DNA from: Basidiobolus meristosporus CBS 931.73
Taxonomy: Eukaryota; Basidiobolomycota; Basidiobolomycetes; Basidiobolales; Basidiobolaceae
NCBI GenBank assembly: GCA_002104905.1
Contig: MCFE01000960.1
Coordinates: 1 to 23,742 of the forward strand
DNA length: 23,742 bases
Reading direction: 5' to 3'
Every line of letters starts with the position of its first letter. The stretch's first letter is position 1. The translations under genes were made by a program, and so were the position numbers. The notes under the pieces are model-generated. The model saw only the letters and a program-made list of their open reading frames with translations. It was not told where the DNA came from and ran no database searches. This document shows positions 1 through 8,490 of this stretch, one piece after another.

Positions 1-1
1 C

Positions 2-241
2 ATCCATGAGCGCATTGCTGACACAGCCTTTTTTGGAATTGCCCTGCTTGATGCACTAAGTGTCAGGGCAGGCAGTTGTCCAGCTGTTTTTGTGCTGTTA
101 TTTGCAGCGGTGTTTGGATGGGACCCAGACATTGTGACATTATTTTATGACATTTTACATATGAAAGTGAGTCAAACCAATGGGGAAATAGTGATATATA
201 TACATAAGTGTCAGGTGACACAGCATTACTTACAATGCTAA
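2..241 (+). CDS. Partial unrecognised ORF open to the left edge
   Basis: This frame is open for 79 codons from base 2 to a TAA at 239-241 and has no start inside the window. The first half is hydrophobic (for example ALLDAL and VFVLLFAAVFGW) and could be a membrane segment or an exon of a larger gene. I recognise no family. It ends exactly where similarity between the two CACTA copies begins, so it may be flanking host sequence or part of another element. It contains a few CpG, unlike the transposon remnants beside it. With such a short stretch, chance openness cannot be excluded. Confidence 0.25.
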   Translation: MHERIADTAFFGIALLDALSVRAGSCPAVFVLLFAAVFGWDPDIVTLFYDILHMKVSQTNGEIVIYIHKCQVTQHYLQC

Positions 242-1264
242 TTGTAGTAGGTCATTATTGAATCCTACATTCATGTAGGTGCAATGTTGTAAATAACAGA
301 CTGTTGTATACTGACATCAATATTTAACAAAAAGTAGCATAAAACCTTTACATTGTTGAGCGTCAAGCTGTATACACTAAGGACAATTTTTTTTGATTCA
401 ACTTTGTGACTGCAGTAAGGATGTACTATGCAGCTATTGTTACAATTCACTGAGCCATGAAGCACATCAGTGGCATAGGAAGTACTGCAAGGATCATAAC
501 CTGTATCTTGCCACACCAGTTGTATTTGTGCATACATCAGTCACACTGTACTAACAATATCTTACTGGCCACTTAATATTTCTACAACAGCTCTTAGCTG
601 CACTTGTCACCATGTGCAAGCTGAGTCAAGTGAGTTTGCAACACCATTTGGCTCACCTCAGCCTTCTGACTATGGCCTGTAGAGTAATAGCTCTGATGGA
701 GAAGGCTTACTGATGGATTTAGTGCCTATATCCTCTCACTACAGTATCCACAATGAGACTGGAAAAGTCCTAATATGCAATCAGACAGCACCTTTAGGAA
801 AAAATGGTAAGGAAACATTACAAAGTCAAGAGAGCTCAGTTGCCCATTTATTTGTAAATAATGCATTGTGGTGGCTAGACCAGGTGGCATGTATCCATCA
901 ATATCAGTAATGCAAGCTTTGAGAAGTTACTGCCACTTCTTGACAAATCACATCATGTTGCAACTTAACATGTACTTGCTACAAATAGATAACCATCATG
1001 TGGCTGGCAATGTATGACCCAGAGATTTTCCTGATACCAGCATGTGCTAATGGCTGTATGAGATTCACATCAGAAAATACCACCATTGAAAAGTATCTAG
1101 CTTGTCTGGAGTCCACTACAACAGGAGGAAAACACTGTTCACACTCCATATACATGTGGCAGTAATTGCCGGTCAAAAAAACACACACAGTCCAACAAAT
1201 ATTGTGATGTTGTAAAGAACTGCAGTCAGTATCAATCAGGTGTAAATACTCGTGATATACTTGA

Positions 1265-1860
1265 TGGCAAGCATTAAAAACAGCTGAGAAGCAAGGGCTA
1301 CCTTACAGATATGTATAACCATGCCTTTGCCTCTGCACTCAATGGACTCTCATTGACCAAGTACTCTACCAGCAAATCCTGCTGACCACAGATTCTCATT
1401 TACTTAAATCTGCTGCTAATCTTATGGCATCTGTGTAGAAATACAATTGTAGTCTCCCTGATATCTTGGCATAAATCACTGTCCAGTCAGGATAGCCACA
1501 CATATCCATTGCCAGCTGAATTTTGAATGTTATCTAGTGGAATACTAGTATAAGGCCATCATCTCAATGTACACATTATTGTTGGCATCAGAGGCACCCT
1601 AGCCATCAGCAAGATAGTCAACTTCACTGGGTACATTAGATAGTATTGCTGTCCAATTTGTCAAATCCCAGGGATATACTTCATTACTCACACACACATA
1701 TTTATTATTTTAACACCTACACCACAAGCATCATCTTCCCACAGAGAGAATATATAGAAGTCAGCTTGCAACTGCAGCAAAGCTGGCAAGCTATTAACCA
1801 TTGGCTAACATCTGGTATCAATGAAGCACTGGTGATACAAACAATAGAGGGAATCCATTG
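1265..1860 (+). pseudogene. Tnp2-type transposase core, broken (copy L)
   Basis: Read in pieces, the + strand gives LRSKGY, then NHAFASALNGLSLTKYSTS, a TAG/TGA-interrupted stretch, and FPQREYIEVSLQLQQSW. These match, block by block, the longer open frame of the right CACTA copy (17342-16644 on the other strand). The family is the Transposase_21/Tnp2 group of CACTA elements, in which the conserved core holds the DDE catalytic centre and a C-x2-C pair. Here the frame is broken by several stops and frameshifts, so no transposase can be made. The only long ORF in it (1646-1861) covers just the end of the core. Confidence 0.6.
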
Positions 1861-2039
1861 AAGCCATAGCTTTTCACTGTGAGCAATACACTCCCTTTTC
1901 AACAATATCCTTAAACTTGAGACCAAGTTATGCATTGCCATTTCAAGTGAAATACAGCCTGTGACCTACCAGAAAAGATGGAAAGAATTAACAAAATATT
2001 ACAAAGTATTTGGAACCTAAAATAATACTCTCAAGCCTT

Positions 2040-3045
2040 AGTCTAAATTAATATGCATATGCAACACTACAAATGCAAGGTCTGGCTGAACTGGTTATGT
2101 ATTTCATTTCTACCCACAGTACACTGGAAGCATGGGGAGTCATCTGATTACATTGAAGAAGTAATTATCCAGAAGCAGATCACCAATGCCAATCTGCCAC
2201 ATCTGGAGCTTTTAAGCAAAGTGTTTGCAACAGGATTTCAGTGGCTATAATACAAGTATAAATCTGAATGCACAGATATCTGCTGTCACTGCATCCATTC
2301 TCTTCTCCACCTTGCTGGTGTATGAAGAATATTGGACCTTACTTCAACTTTTTGGAGTTTCCTATGGTGAGGATGTGGGGGGACAGGAAGTGAAGTCAAG
2401 TTGTAAGTACTGCCATATCCCAATCTTATCAAGAATATTACCTTCAAGGCTCCTATGGGTGAGATGACTTGCAGCAAGAAGGGCAGCCAGAAAGAGTCAG
2501 AAAATACAGAGGACAGATGTACATATGGAGACACCTATGCCTATGGCATTAAGAAGCTAAGCAGCCCCAATGCGCAGGTAATCAGTTAAGTAATGCAAAG
2601 TTGGGTTGGGTGCAACGAGCAACTAATTTTTATCAAGAAAGCTCTACCAAGATATGCCAGATTTCTCAAAGTCACAAGCCAACTTCTACACCATTCAATA
2701 CGGAATTCAAACAAACAAAAGCCAGAGTGCTCCTTTAAGGGGACTAGAATCTAGTGGGGAGAAGGAATATGCTGACTAAATACCAAGAAGTTCTTTGCAG
2801 ATATTTGGGAGGTATTCATGGCAGAAGTGGCAACAACCAAGCATATGTTTGTAAGATATATATGTTGCCAGCAGTACAAGGTATAAGGCAACTTTGCAAG
2901 TATCACATTAATAAGCCATAAAGTTGAGGTAATAGAAGTATGGCAATTGTGGAATACCTAAGGTAATAGTGGGTAAGCAAATAAGGAGGGGTAATTTTAC
3001 AGTGAAATATATGAATTGCCCAAGCCTATGACATCATTAGACAGA
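2040..3045 (+). pseudogene. C-terminal part of the CACTA transposase, broken (copy L)
   Basis: The region parallels 15480-16560 on the opposite strand of the right copy. It includes blocks such as QKQITNANLPHLELL (compare QKQITNANLMYLQLL in the right copy) and a stretch beginning MAEVATTKHMFVRYICCQQYK at about 2819. In the right copy this last segment continues another 20-odd residues that are missing here because of a deletion. Fungal Tnp2 proteins carry a long C-terminal extension after the core; I assign this region by its position and by copy-to-copy similarity, not by recognising a domain. Confidence 0.5.
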
Positions 3046-3104
3046 GTATTGCCAGAATAAATCCAGAATGTGAAAGTGGTCTTCCTGCTAGGATGGAGGA
3101 ATAC

Positions 3105-3232
3105 TGACCTGTTGCATACCTTGCAACACAATAGTTTTACATGTGAATACCATGCATCCATTAGCACATGCTTGCATCAGGAGGGTCCCTAGGTCATAGG
3201 TTGCCAGCTGCACATAAGTTGTCCATTTTACA
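3105..3232 (-). mobile_element. Inverted fragment of the CACTA N-terminal coding region
   Basis: The + strand from about 3109 (gttgcataccttgcaaca) to 3230 (gttgccagctgcacataagttgtcc) resembles 18300-18425 of the right CACTA copy, in the same + strand sense, meaning its coding strand is minus. It therefore lies opposite in orientation to the CACTA copy L that ends about 60 bases earlier, and it stops where Harbinger copy 1 begins. It is a third, about 125-base piece of the family, left by a rearrangement or by an older copy cut by the Harbinger insertion. Confidence 0.5.
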
Positions 3233-3250
3233 ATAGACTTGTTCTGTTGG

Positions 3251-3313
3251 ATAGTGCCACATAGTGCCAGCCTGTTTATGGTACCGGATCAATCTGGCAC
3301 TATTTGGCACTAT
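3251..3313. repeat. Subterminal hairpin of the Harbinger element
   Basis: atagtgccacatagtgccag (3251-3270) is followed after 23 bases by its inverted copy (3294-3313) with one mismatch. Each arm is a double unit of a nine- to ten-base word, tagtgcca. In copy 2 the left arm is identical (22495-22514), while the right side has three units (22538-22567). Such subterminal repeats commonly bind transposase, which is inference here. Confidence 0.7.
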
Positions 3314-3407
3314 AATTTCTACCATCATGCCAGTGGTAGGTTATAGTTACTGGTAATTTTACTCAATTTTACTTATGTTGCTCAGAGTAGTGCTTTCCTT
3401 GCTTTAT

Positions 3408-4291
3408 TTACTCTTCATAATGCTCCAGACACATTTCTCTCAGTGGATGTCTTCTTGTATGAATATACTGTGCATTGATAAGTATCTTACCTATTTTACC
3501 TATTCTGCTGTGTTCTCCTGTATATGACTTTCCTCTGTACTTACCTGCCAATATGCTGAATATCTGCAGATATCCAAATGTGTGCCTACCATCCCTCTGA
3601 AATGATTAAATATCTCATTGTAGAGCTTCTGCTTCCTGCTAAGCACACCATTCTTTGGCTTCCAATAAGCTGTAATACATCCTAATCTCTGACAATCCTC
3701 TCCTATATAGGCTAAGTCTTCCATACATTTCTCCCCTCTACTGAATTCTGGATGATTCTCTACCCAGAGTGCTTTGTCATGCCTACTTCCAGCAAATGGC
3801 CCACTAAACCAGATGATGTTACCCTCAATGTCAGACAGTGCTTGAAACTTCACACAGTGTGCCTTGTACTTGGCATTATAAAAGTGCCTCTACCCTCTAG
3901 AAGGTCTGTAAATCCTGACTGGGAAGGTTTCCAAAATACTTCTTATATGGAACCTGTTGCTGAGCACTCTGGGATATGGAAGTCTATTGGAGCTTCTAAA
4001 CCCAGTACTCCAAGCTTGCTCTAAGTCATTCATACCCTCTGCAAGATGGTTCTCCATTGCTGTCAGCTGAAAATCAAAGCTTCTAGGACTTTTGTTGCCA
4101 TGGATGGTGGGAAGAAACCTTGTAGGGCAATAGTTCTTGTAATAGCAGAGAAGCTTAACAAGGGATCTCCTTGACTAGATTGGGGTAGATGGACCACATT
4201 ACTTGGTATAGATCTTCTCTAGTGTGCCAAAAGGAAATCCAGTGGTAGTGATGGGATTGATAAGAAAAGACCATTCAGATGAGTAAGTCAT
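3408..4291 (-). pseudogene. Harbinger DDE transposase (HARBI1-like), frameshifted, copy 1
   Basis: Reading from the ATG at 4291 (MTYSSEWSFLINPITTTGFP) the minus strand gives a DDE_Tnp_4-type nuclease of about 290 residues, near the usual 300-400 for the family. The diagnostic middle block is KFQALSDIEGN, then PFAGSRHDKALW with the second catalytic Asp, then DLAYIGEDC and WKPKNGVLSRKQKLYNEIF. A one-base deletion near 3585, relative to copy 2, changes the frame exactly where copy 2 reads RVEHTFGYLK, so the catalytic Glu is lost. At the first Asp position this copy has GAA (Glu) where copy 2 has GAT. Earlier stops are also present between 4170 and 4240. The protein cannot be active. Confidence 0.7.
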
Positions 4292-4497
4292 ATTGATATT
4301 GGGAGGATTGTACTGAGATGATTTGATTTTATTTTGCACAATCAGCTTTATTTATCTGATTTTCCATGCACTATGATTGAATCTCCATCAATTGACATGT
4401 ATCCCATCATTATGTTGCAAAAATCATCCTCAAACAATGACTGGGTATTATTATTGATGTTTTACTCACAAGTCTATAATCAATTAGGAAATCTGCA

Positions 4498-4648
4498 ATT
4501 GATGTGATCTAATCCATGTCAATGTGATCCAAGATGTATCATGCATAATATATGGAAAATTCAAGAATCACATTAGTTTTCATATGTGCTTCATATAAGA
4601 CCAGGTTGATACCAATAAACCATTGTATAAATATCCAAATCCATCACT
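4498..4648. other. Intergenic stretch, nothing recognised
   Basis: This AT-rich stretch holds repeated short words around gatgtgatc/aatgtgatcc (4499-4531) but no recognisable element end, LTR or coding sequence. It separates Harbinger copy 1 from the unrecognised ORF. The 5' LTR that the gypsy element should have is not here. Confidence 0.4.
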
Positions 4649-5116
4649 ATGGTCCCTATACCAAGTCTCAACCCATCTTTAGCTCAACCCAGAAAAAATC
4701 CATACCCCAGCTCACAAGCATGGTCTGGACTGGAAAAGGCAATATTGGATCTGTTCAAGTTCTTGCCAAATGATTTCAGTATGGTGCAAGTGTCCATGAT
4801 GAGCCTTCATACTGATATTTGGGCACTACCCATTAATCTAGCAGAACTAGATACCTCAGAGAGTCAACAAAGATGGAAGAACCTGAGTAGAAAGCTACGC
4901 CATGAGTTCTACATTAAGATGCCAGCAGATGTGTGTAAGAAGATATATAACAAGACAAGTTTTGAAATCAAGAATGAGCTGAGTGTGAGGGGACTTGATG
5001 AGGAAGCTGCGCGGGAAAAATTTTGCGCGCAATTTGCACAGTACAGGCCAGACATGTTTGTTTGTGCCTTGACTTTGTATACCTTGCTGTGTTGTTGTAA
5101 TCCATCAATCAACTGA
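4649..5116 (+). CDS. Unrecognised ORF, 155 codons
   Basis: An uninterrupted frame runs from ATG 4649 to TGA 5114-5116; a start further in (4721 or 4784) is equally possible. The second half is rich in charged residues and looks helical (SQQRWKNLSRKLRHEFYIKM, then SVRGLDEEAAREKFCAQFA). The end turns hydrophobic with cysteines (LTLYTLLCCC). I recognise no family. It lies between Harbinger copy 1 and the truncated gypsy pol, where gag or protease of the gypsy might be expected, but no zinc knuckle or aspartic-protease motif is visible. It carries a small CpG cluster at 5010-5033, unlike its decayed neighbours, which suggests either less decay or a separate origin. Confidence 0.35.
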   Translation: MVPIPSLNPSLAQPRKNPYPSSQAWSGLEKAILDLFKFLPNDFSMVQVSMMSLHTDIWALPINLAELDTSESQQRWKNLSRKLRHEFYIKMPADVCKKIYNKTSFEIKNELSVRGLDEEAAREKFCAQFAQYRPDMFVCALTLYTLLCCCNPSIN

Positions 5117-5200
5117 AGAACCCATGCTGCTCAGACCAGAAGGACAACAAGAACTATGAGCTATCACTTATTAGACTGAATTTCAACTTGGTCAATTCCA

Positions 5201-5537
5201 GTGTATGTGAAACAAGTGAGCATAGCAAGACACAATTCTGTACAGCACTTGAAAAGGCACCCAGATGTTGCTCATAGTGGTATTACAGGGAAATTCCTTT
5301 ACTCCAGCATCCCAGTAGGTCCAGACTCTTTGAAGGAATATTCAGATGTATTTCCAGATGATCTTGCAAGCCTACCACCAGTCAGAGATGTGGGTCATGC
5401 CACTTACACAGAAGATAGCCCTCCAGAGAGTAAGACATCTTGCAGATATGAGTCCATTGGAGTTGGAAGAAATGAAGAGACAGGTAGATCAGTTGTTGGA
5501 GCAGAATATATCAGAGCCAGCAAGTCACCTTGGGGAG
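5201..5537 (+). pseudogene. Ty3/gypsy pol, start of reverse transcriptase (5' part)
   Basis: The frame gives SLKEYSDVFPDDLASLPPVRD, the usual linker before a chromovirus-type RT, then shifts frame near 5440 to read MSPLELEEMKRQVDQLLEQ, and back to SKSPWG at 5519-5537, the start of the RT finger. The continuation (APLLLVKKKDG) is at 9593 onward, beyond the copia insertion. No protease, gag or 5' LTR is visible upstream, so the element is 5'-truncated. At least two frameshifts are present in this short stretch. Its role was replication of the retrotransposon; it is not functional now. Confidence 0.8.
5533..5537 (+). repeat. Target-site duplication of the copia element (left)
   Basis: GGGAG immediately precedes the copia LTR TGTTGCAA and is repeated immediately after the other LTR at 9589-9593. 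Five bases is the normal duplication for copia integrases. Removing one copy and the element rejoins the gypsy RT frame exactly. Confidence 0.93.
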
Positions 5538-5906
5538 TGTTGCAATTTAAGAAGTGATTTGGATATAAGGAACTTATTAAGAAATAGTGATAATAGTTGA
5601 ACTGTTGTTTATTCATAAAGAAGCTCAGTATTTATACCTTTGTAGAAGTAATACAGCTGTAACCCCAAGTAGGGAGGGTTTCTCAATATTCAGGAGCATT
5701 CTGTAACAGTTTCAGGGTTAGTACATAATGTTTGGTAATCGTGCTAATTTGATCCTGACTATAGGGGAATAATCATAAGATTGTATATCTGGAGAAAGTG
5801 GCAAAGTTAAGGCAGTAAATGAGTCCTACAGTGACTAAGACTAGTCTAGAATTGTTAAGTAAATTTTTAGCTGCTGAATGATACCAAATAGTCCAATATT
5901 TCAACA
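5538..5906 (-). repeat. Copia LTR (3' LTR of the element)
   Basis: 369 bases, TGTTGCAA...TTTCAACA on the + strand, nearly identical to 9220-9588. On the coding (minus) strand it holds a TATAAATA box (5636-5629) followed about 15 bases later by AATAAA (5613-5608), so it has both promoter and polyadenylation signals. The pol stop codon (TGA, 5903-5901) lies six bases inside this LTR. Confidence 0.92.
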
Positions 5907-6986
5907 CTCCCCCTCAGCTAAATAATTTCTTAATCCCAATTTCTCTCTAAGGATCTCAAACTGTGGCCTAGCTAGTGGTTTTGTCAATATGTCTGCCACC
6001 ATTTTGTCAGTTGGGCAGTAAACTAACTCCACTAAGTTATTTTCTACAGCTTCCCTCACAAAGTGATGTTGTATATCAATGTGCTTAGTTCTGGCATGAT
6101 TAGTATGATTTCTAGCTAATGAAATACAACTTTGATTATCCTTGTAAATACATGTTTGTTCACCTGAATTAAAACCTAAGTCTTTGAATAATTTTTGTAG
6201 CCATATAGCCTCCTTAGTTGCTTGACATGCAGCCATATATTTGGCTTCAGTTGTAGATAGTGCCACAGTTGGTTGTTTCTTGCAATTCCAAGTAATAGCT
6301 GCACCAGCATAAAGAAATACATAGCCTGTGGTAGAGCGTCTGTCAATCAGATCCCTACCTCAATCTGAATCACTATAACCATCAAATTTTTGCCTATTAG
6401 CTGCTCCAGAGTATTCCAGTACCATATTTATGGTACCTTGTAGATATTTGAAAATCTGCTTAACTGCTGCAATTTGATCCAATCCATAATTCTGCAGGAA
6501 TTGACTGACTATTCCAACTGCTACTGCAATATCTGGATGTGTAGACACCATCAAGTACATTAGGCTACCAACATTTGATTGATAGGGAAAGTTTTGGTCC
6601 ATATTTGAGCCGTTTTCATCTATAACTGGCTGAGGTTTGCTTAATTTCAGGTTATTGTCCATAGGGGTTGCTGCAGGTTTGCAATTTTCCATTTTGAAGC
6701 GTCTAAGAATGTTCCTGATGTACTTAGACTGATTCAGCACAGTTTTCTGCGTAGGTATGTCAAATTAGACCTCAATTCCAAGAAAATAGCTCAATTTTCC
6801 AAGATCTTTCATCTCAAACTTGCTGAAGAGATCCAATTTTGTCTGTTTAAGTGCCTCTTGGCCACTTGTAGCTATAATTAGGTCATCCACATAAAGAACT
6901 AGGATGATCACACCCTTTTTGAGCTGTTTCACATATATACTGTGATCTGCAGTGCTACAAGAGAACCCAATTTTCTAGAACTTTGT
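5901..6986 (-). pseudogene. Copia reverse transcriptase (second half) and RNase H
   Basis: From about 6986 the minus strand reads FSCSTADHSIYVKQLKKG, then LVLYVDDLIIAT with the RT catalytic YVDD at 6893-6882, then the connection SKFEMKDLGKLSYFLGIEV. RNase H follows with [31 protein letters not shown] and [12 protein letters not shown], ending [19 protein letters not shown]. The frame stays the same to the stop at 5901 but is broken by a TAA after GIEV (about 6763) and a TGA at 6360-6362 replacing the Trp of SDSDW. The first part of RT, including the first catalytic Asp, is missing because of the rearrangement at 6987. Confidence 0.88.
5907..5915 (-). promoter_or_regulatory. Copia polypurine tract
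   Basis: GAGGGGGAG on the minus strand directly precedes the 3' LTR start (TGTTGAAATATT). This is the expected plus-strand priming site. It also codes for the last residues of pol (AEGEC). Confidence 0.85.
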
Positions 6987-7346
6987 CATTAGTAATCACT
7001 TGGCAATCAGGAAAAGTATTTAAGTGAAAGCAATCCCTCATCAATAAATCATCCCTTCTATCAGTAACACTTCTACCTTATTGATTAGCAGTTGATCACT
7101 GCACCTGCCTTCAACAGTACATCTAAGACCTGCCATCAAGGAGCTTTTCAGGGTAGTGCACAAGACACACAGAGGCCTTTGGAGACACTTGGAGCACCTA
7201 GGAAGCTAGAGAAGCAGGAGCTTTTACCATAGTGACATATTGACAAAGACACCAGCAGTTTAGACACAGAGGTTATTGCACCCATCAGACACCTCACACA
7301 CCTTGAGTTGTGTAGCTTCTCCCAGGAGTACCTCTACACCACCACA
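6987..7346 (+). repeat. Fragment of the 805-bp LTR family inside copia pol
   Basis: About 360 bases match 17796-18155, the 3' half of the solo LTR found in the right CACTA copy, including a TATA-like gtatttaag and the terminal ...accaccaca. The right end at 7346 is the natural LTR end. The left side joins copia RT within the word ttctagaac, which also occurs in the intact LTR at the matching place. The rest of the LTR or retroelement, and the copia sequence between, is deleted. The frame of integrase stops just inside it (TAG at about 7334). Confidence 0.85.
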
Positions 7347-8490
7347 GCAGTAGCAACAGATTCAGCCCAAAACCTGCAGTCCATTCCCTTATCATGTACC
7401 ATAGATCTTCCCATCTCTACTATTGTACTATTTGCACGTTCTGCTACTCCATTTTGCTGTGGAGTATGAGGAACTGTGGTCTGTTGAAGTATACCAGTAG
7501 ACAAACAGTATTTTGCAAACTCCTTTGAGCAGTATTCTCCTCCATTGCCACTTTGTAGTACCTTCAATTTACACCCAGTTTGTGTTTCTGCCATGTTCTT
7601 GAAGTGCTTAAACATCTCTAAAGCTTCATCCTTTGTTTTGAGGAAGTACACCCATGTATATCTTGTCTTGTCATCAATAAACGTCATAAAGTATCTCTTG
7701 GCTCCAAAGGACAGTATTCTCATGGGGCCACATATGTCTGAGTGTACAATAGCCAATATTTTGGTGGCATTGATTCCCTCTGAGCTCTTGAAATGTTGCC
7801 TAGCTTGTTTGCCATATGAACATCCCTTACAAACATTCAATTTGATTGGAATCAAGTTTTTAGGCCCAAAACAAGCTAATTTTTCACCAATTGGCTCATT
7901 TTCTGTTCACCTATGTGTCCTAGCCTCCTATGCCATGTCTCCCAGTTGGTTTCATCAGTTTCAGCAATGTTGCCATACTCAGGTACAATGATCTTGCATT
8001 GTAACTTGTATATATTGTGATCTCTGATTTCCAAAGCTAATTTTTGTCCATTTTCACTCAATATTGAGCAGCTCAGATTAGTAAAAACAAATTTCAGTCC
8101 CTGGGTAGTTGCTTTACTGACTGAGAGTAGGTTCTTAGCTATTCCAGGTACATAGAGTACATCAGTCAGTTTTGCTATTGTTTCCCCTGAGTTATCACTC
8201 ATATTTGGTTGTATAGACCCACTGGTGGTAGCTTCCAATGCAGAGTTATCTCCCAGAAAAACCTTTCTTACAAGAATAGTCTTTAAGTTGCTGAACCAAT
8301 CCTTTATACCACAAATATGCTGTGATGCTCCAGAGTCAATATACCACTCATTACTTTGGTTACTTGCACTCTCTTGTACAGTTACAAATAACTGTTCATC
8401 AGTAGTTATATGGTTTGCTTGCTCTAGTTTCTGTTTTTTGTCTGCTTGTTTCTTCTTGCATTCTCTTGCCCAGTGTCCTGGCTTTTTATA
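7347..8490 (-). pseudogene. Copia protease and integrase
   Basis: The frame continues directly from gag after one TAA. It has the aspartic protease motif WYIDSGASQHIC (DSGA at 8337-8326), LYVPGIAKNLLSV, the pre-integrase region WHRRLGHIGEQKM, then CKGCSYGKQ. The integrase core has the first Asp in VHSDICGP, but the second reads LQSGNGGEY where the family has SDNGGE, so that catalytic Asp is Gly. The Glu is kept in QQNGVAERAN. A TAG at 7876-7878 and a one-base deletion in an A run at about 7860 also break the frame. The product would have cut the polyprotein and inserted the cDNA. Confidence 0.88.

Larger units (their letters stand above)
241..3045 (+). mobile_element. CACTA-type (Tnp2 family) DNA transposon, degenerate copy L
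   Basis: The stretch is similar along its whole length, with gaps, to the reverse complement of 15480-19462. The shared order from 5' to 3' is a C2H2-like finger region (about 430-505), an acidic low-complexity region (640-910), a region that in the other copy carries cysteines (960-1240), the Tnp2 transposase core (1265-1860) and a C-terminal region (2040-3045). Every part is broken by stops and indels. Compared with the right copy it lacks the 805-bp LTR and the 313-bp insertion, so those are later events there. It also lacks about 55-70 bases near 2965. The left limit is where similarity starts; a clean CACTA terminus and 3-bp duplication were not identified. Confidence 0.7.
3231..4497 (-). 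mobile_element. PIF/Harbinger-type DNA transposon, copy 1
   Basis: From caatagacttgttctg at 3231 the sequence is closely similar to 22475-23742 in the same orientation, including non-coding flanks and the coding part on the minus strand. The second copy is cut off by the window end, so the true far end of the element cannot be set from the comparison; 4497 is only where the comparison stops. A target duplication (usually 3 bp, TWA) was not seen. Confidence 0.65.

Noticed and set aside
271-537. 88-codon minus-strand ORF
   Set aside because: Shadow of the CACTA N-terminal region, whose finger reads on + (430-505) and matches copy R.
3251-3313. Short regularly spaced tagtgcca units as a CRISPR-like array
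   Set aside because: There are only two to five units, inverted, without unique spacers, inside a eukaryotic transposon.
3752-4024. 90-codon + ORF present in both Harbinger copies (also 22997-23269)
   Set aside because: It is antisense to the transposase; conservation between copies follows from the repeat itself.
6965-6990. Heat-shock-like ttctagaac at the copia RT junction
   Set aside because: Only a single word is kept and part of it may be copia RT; it is not an array here.
7545-7991. 148-codon + strand ORF, the second longest ORF among plausible new genes
   Set aside because: It lies antisense to the copia integrase, which has clear family motifs on the minus strand.
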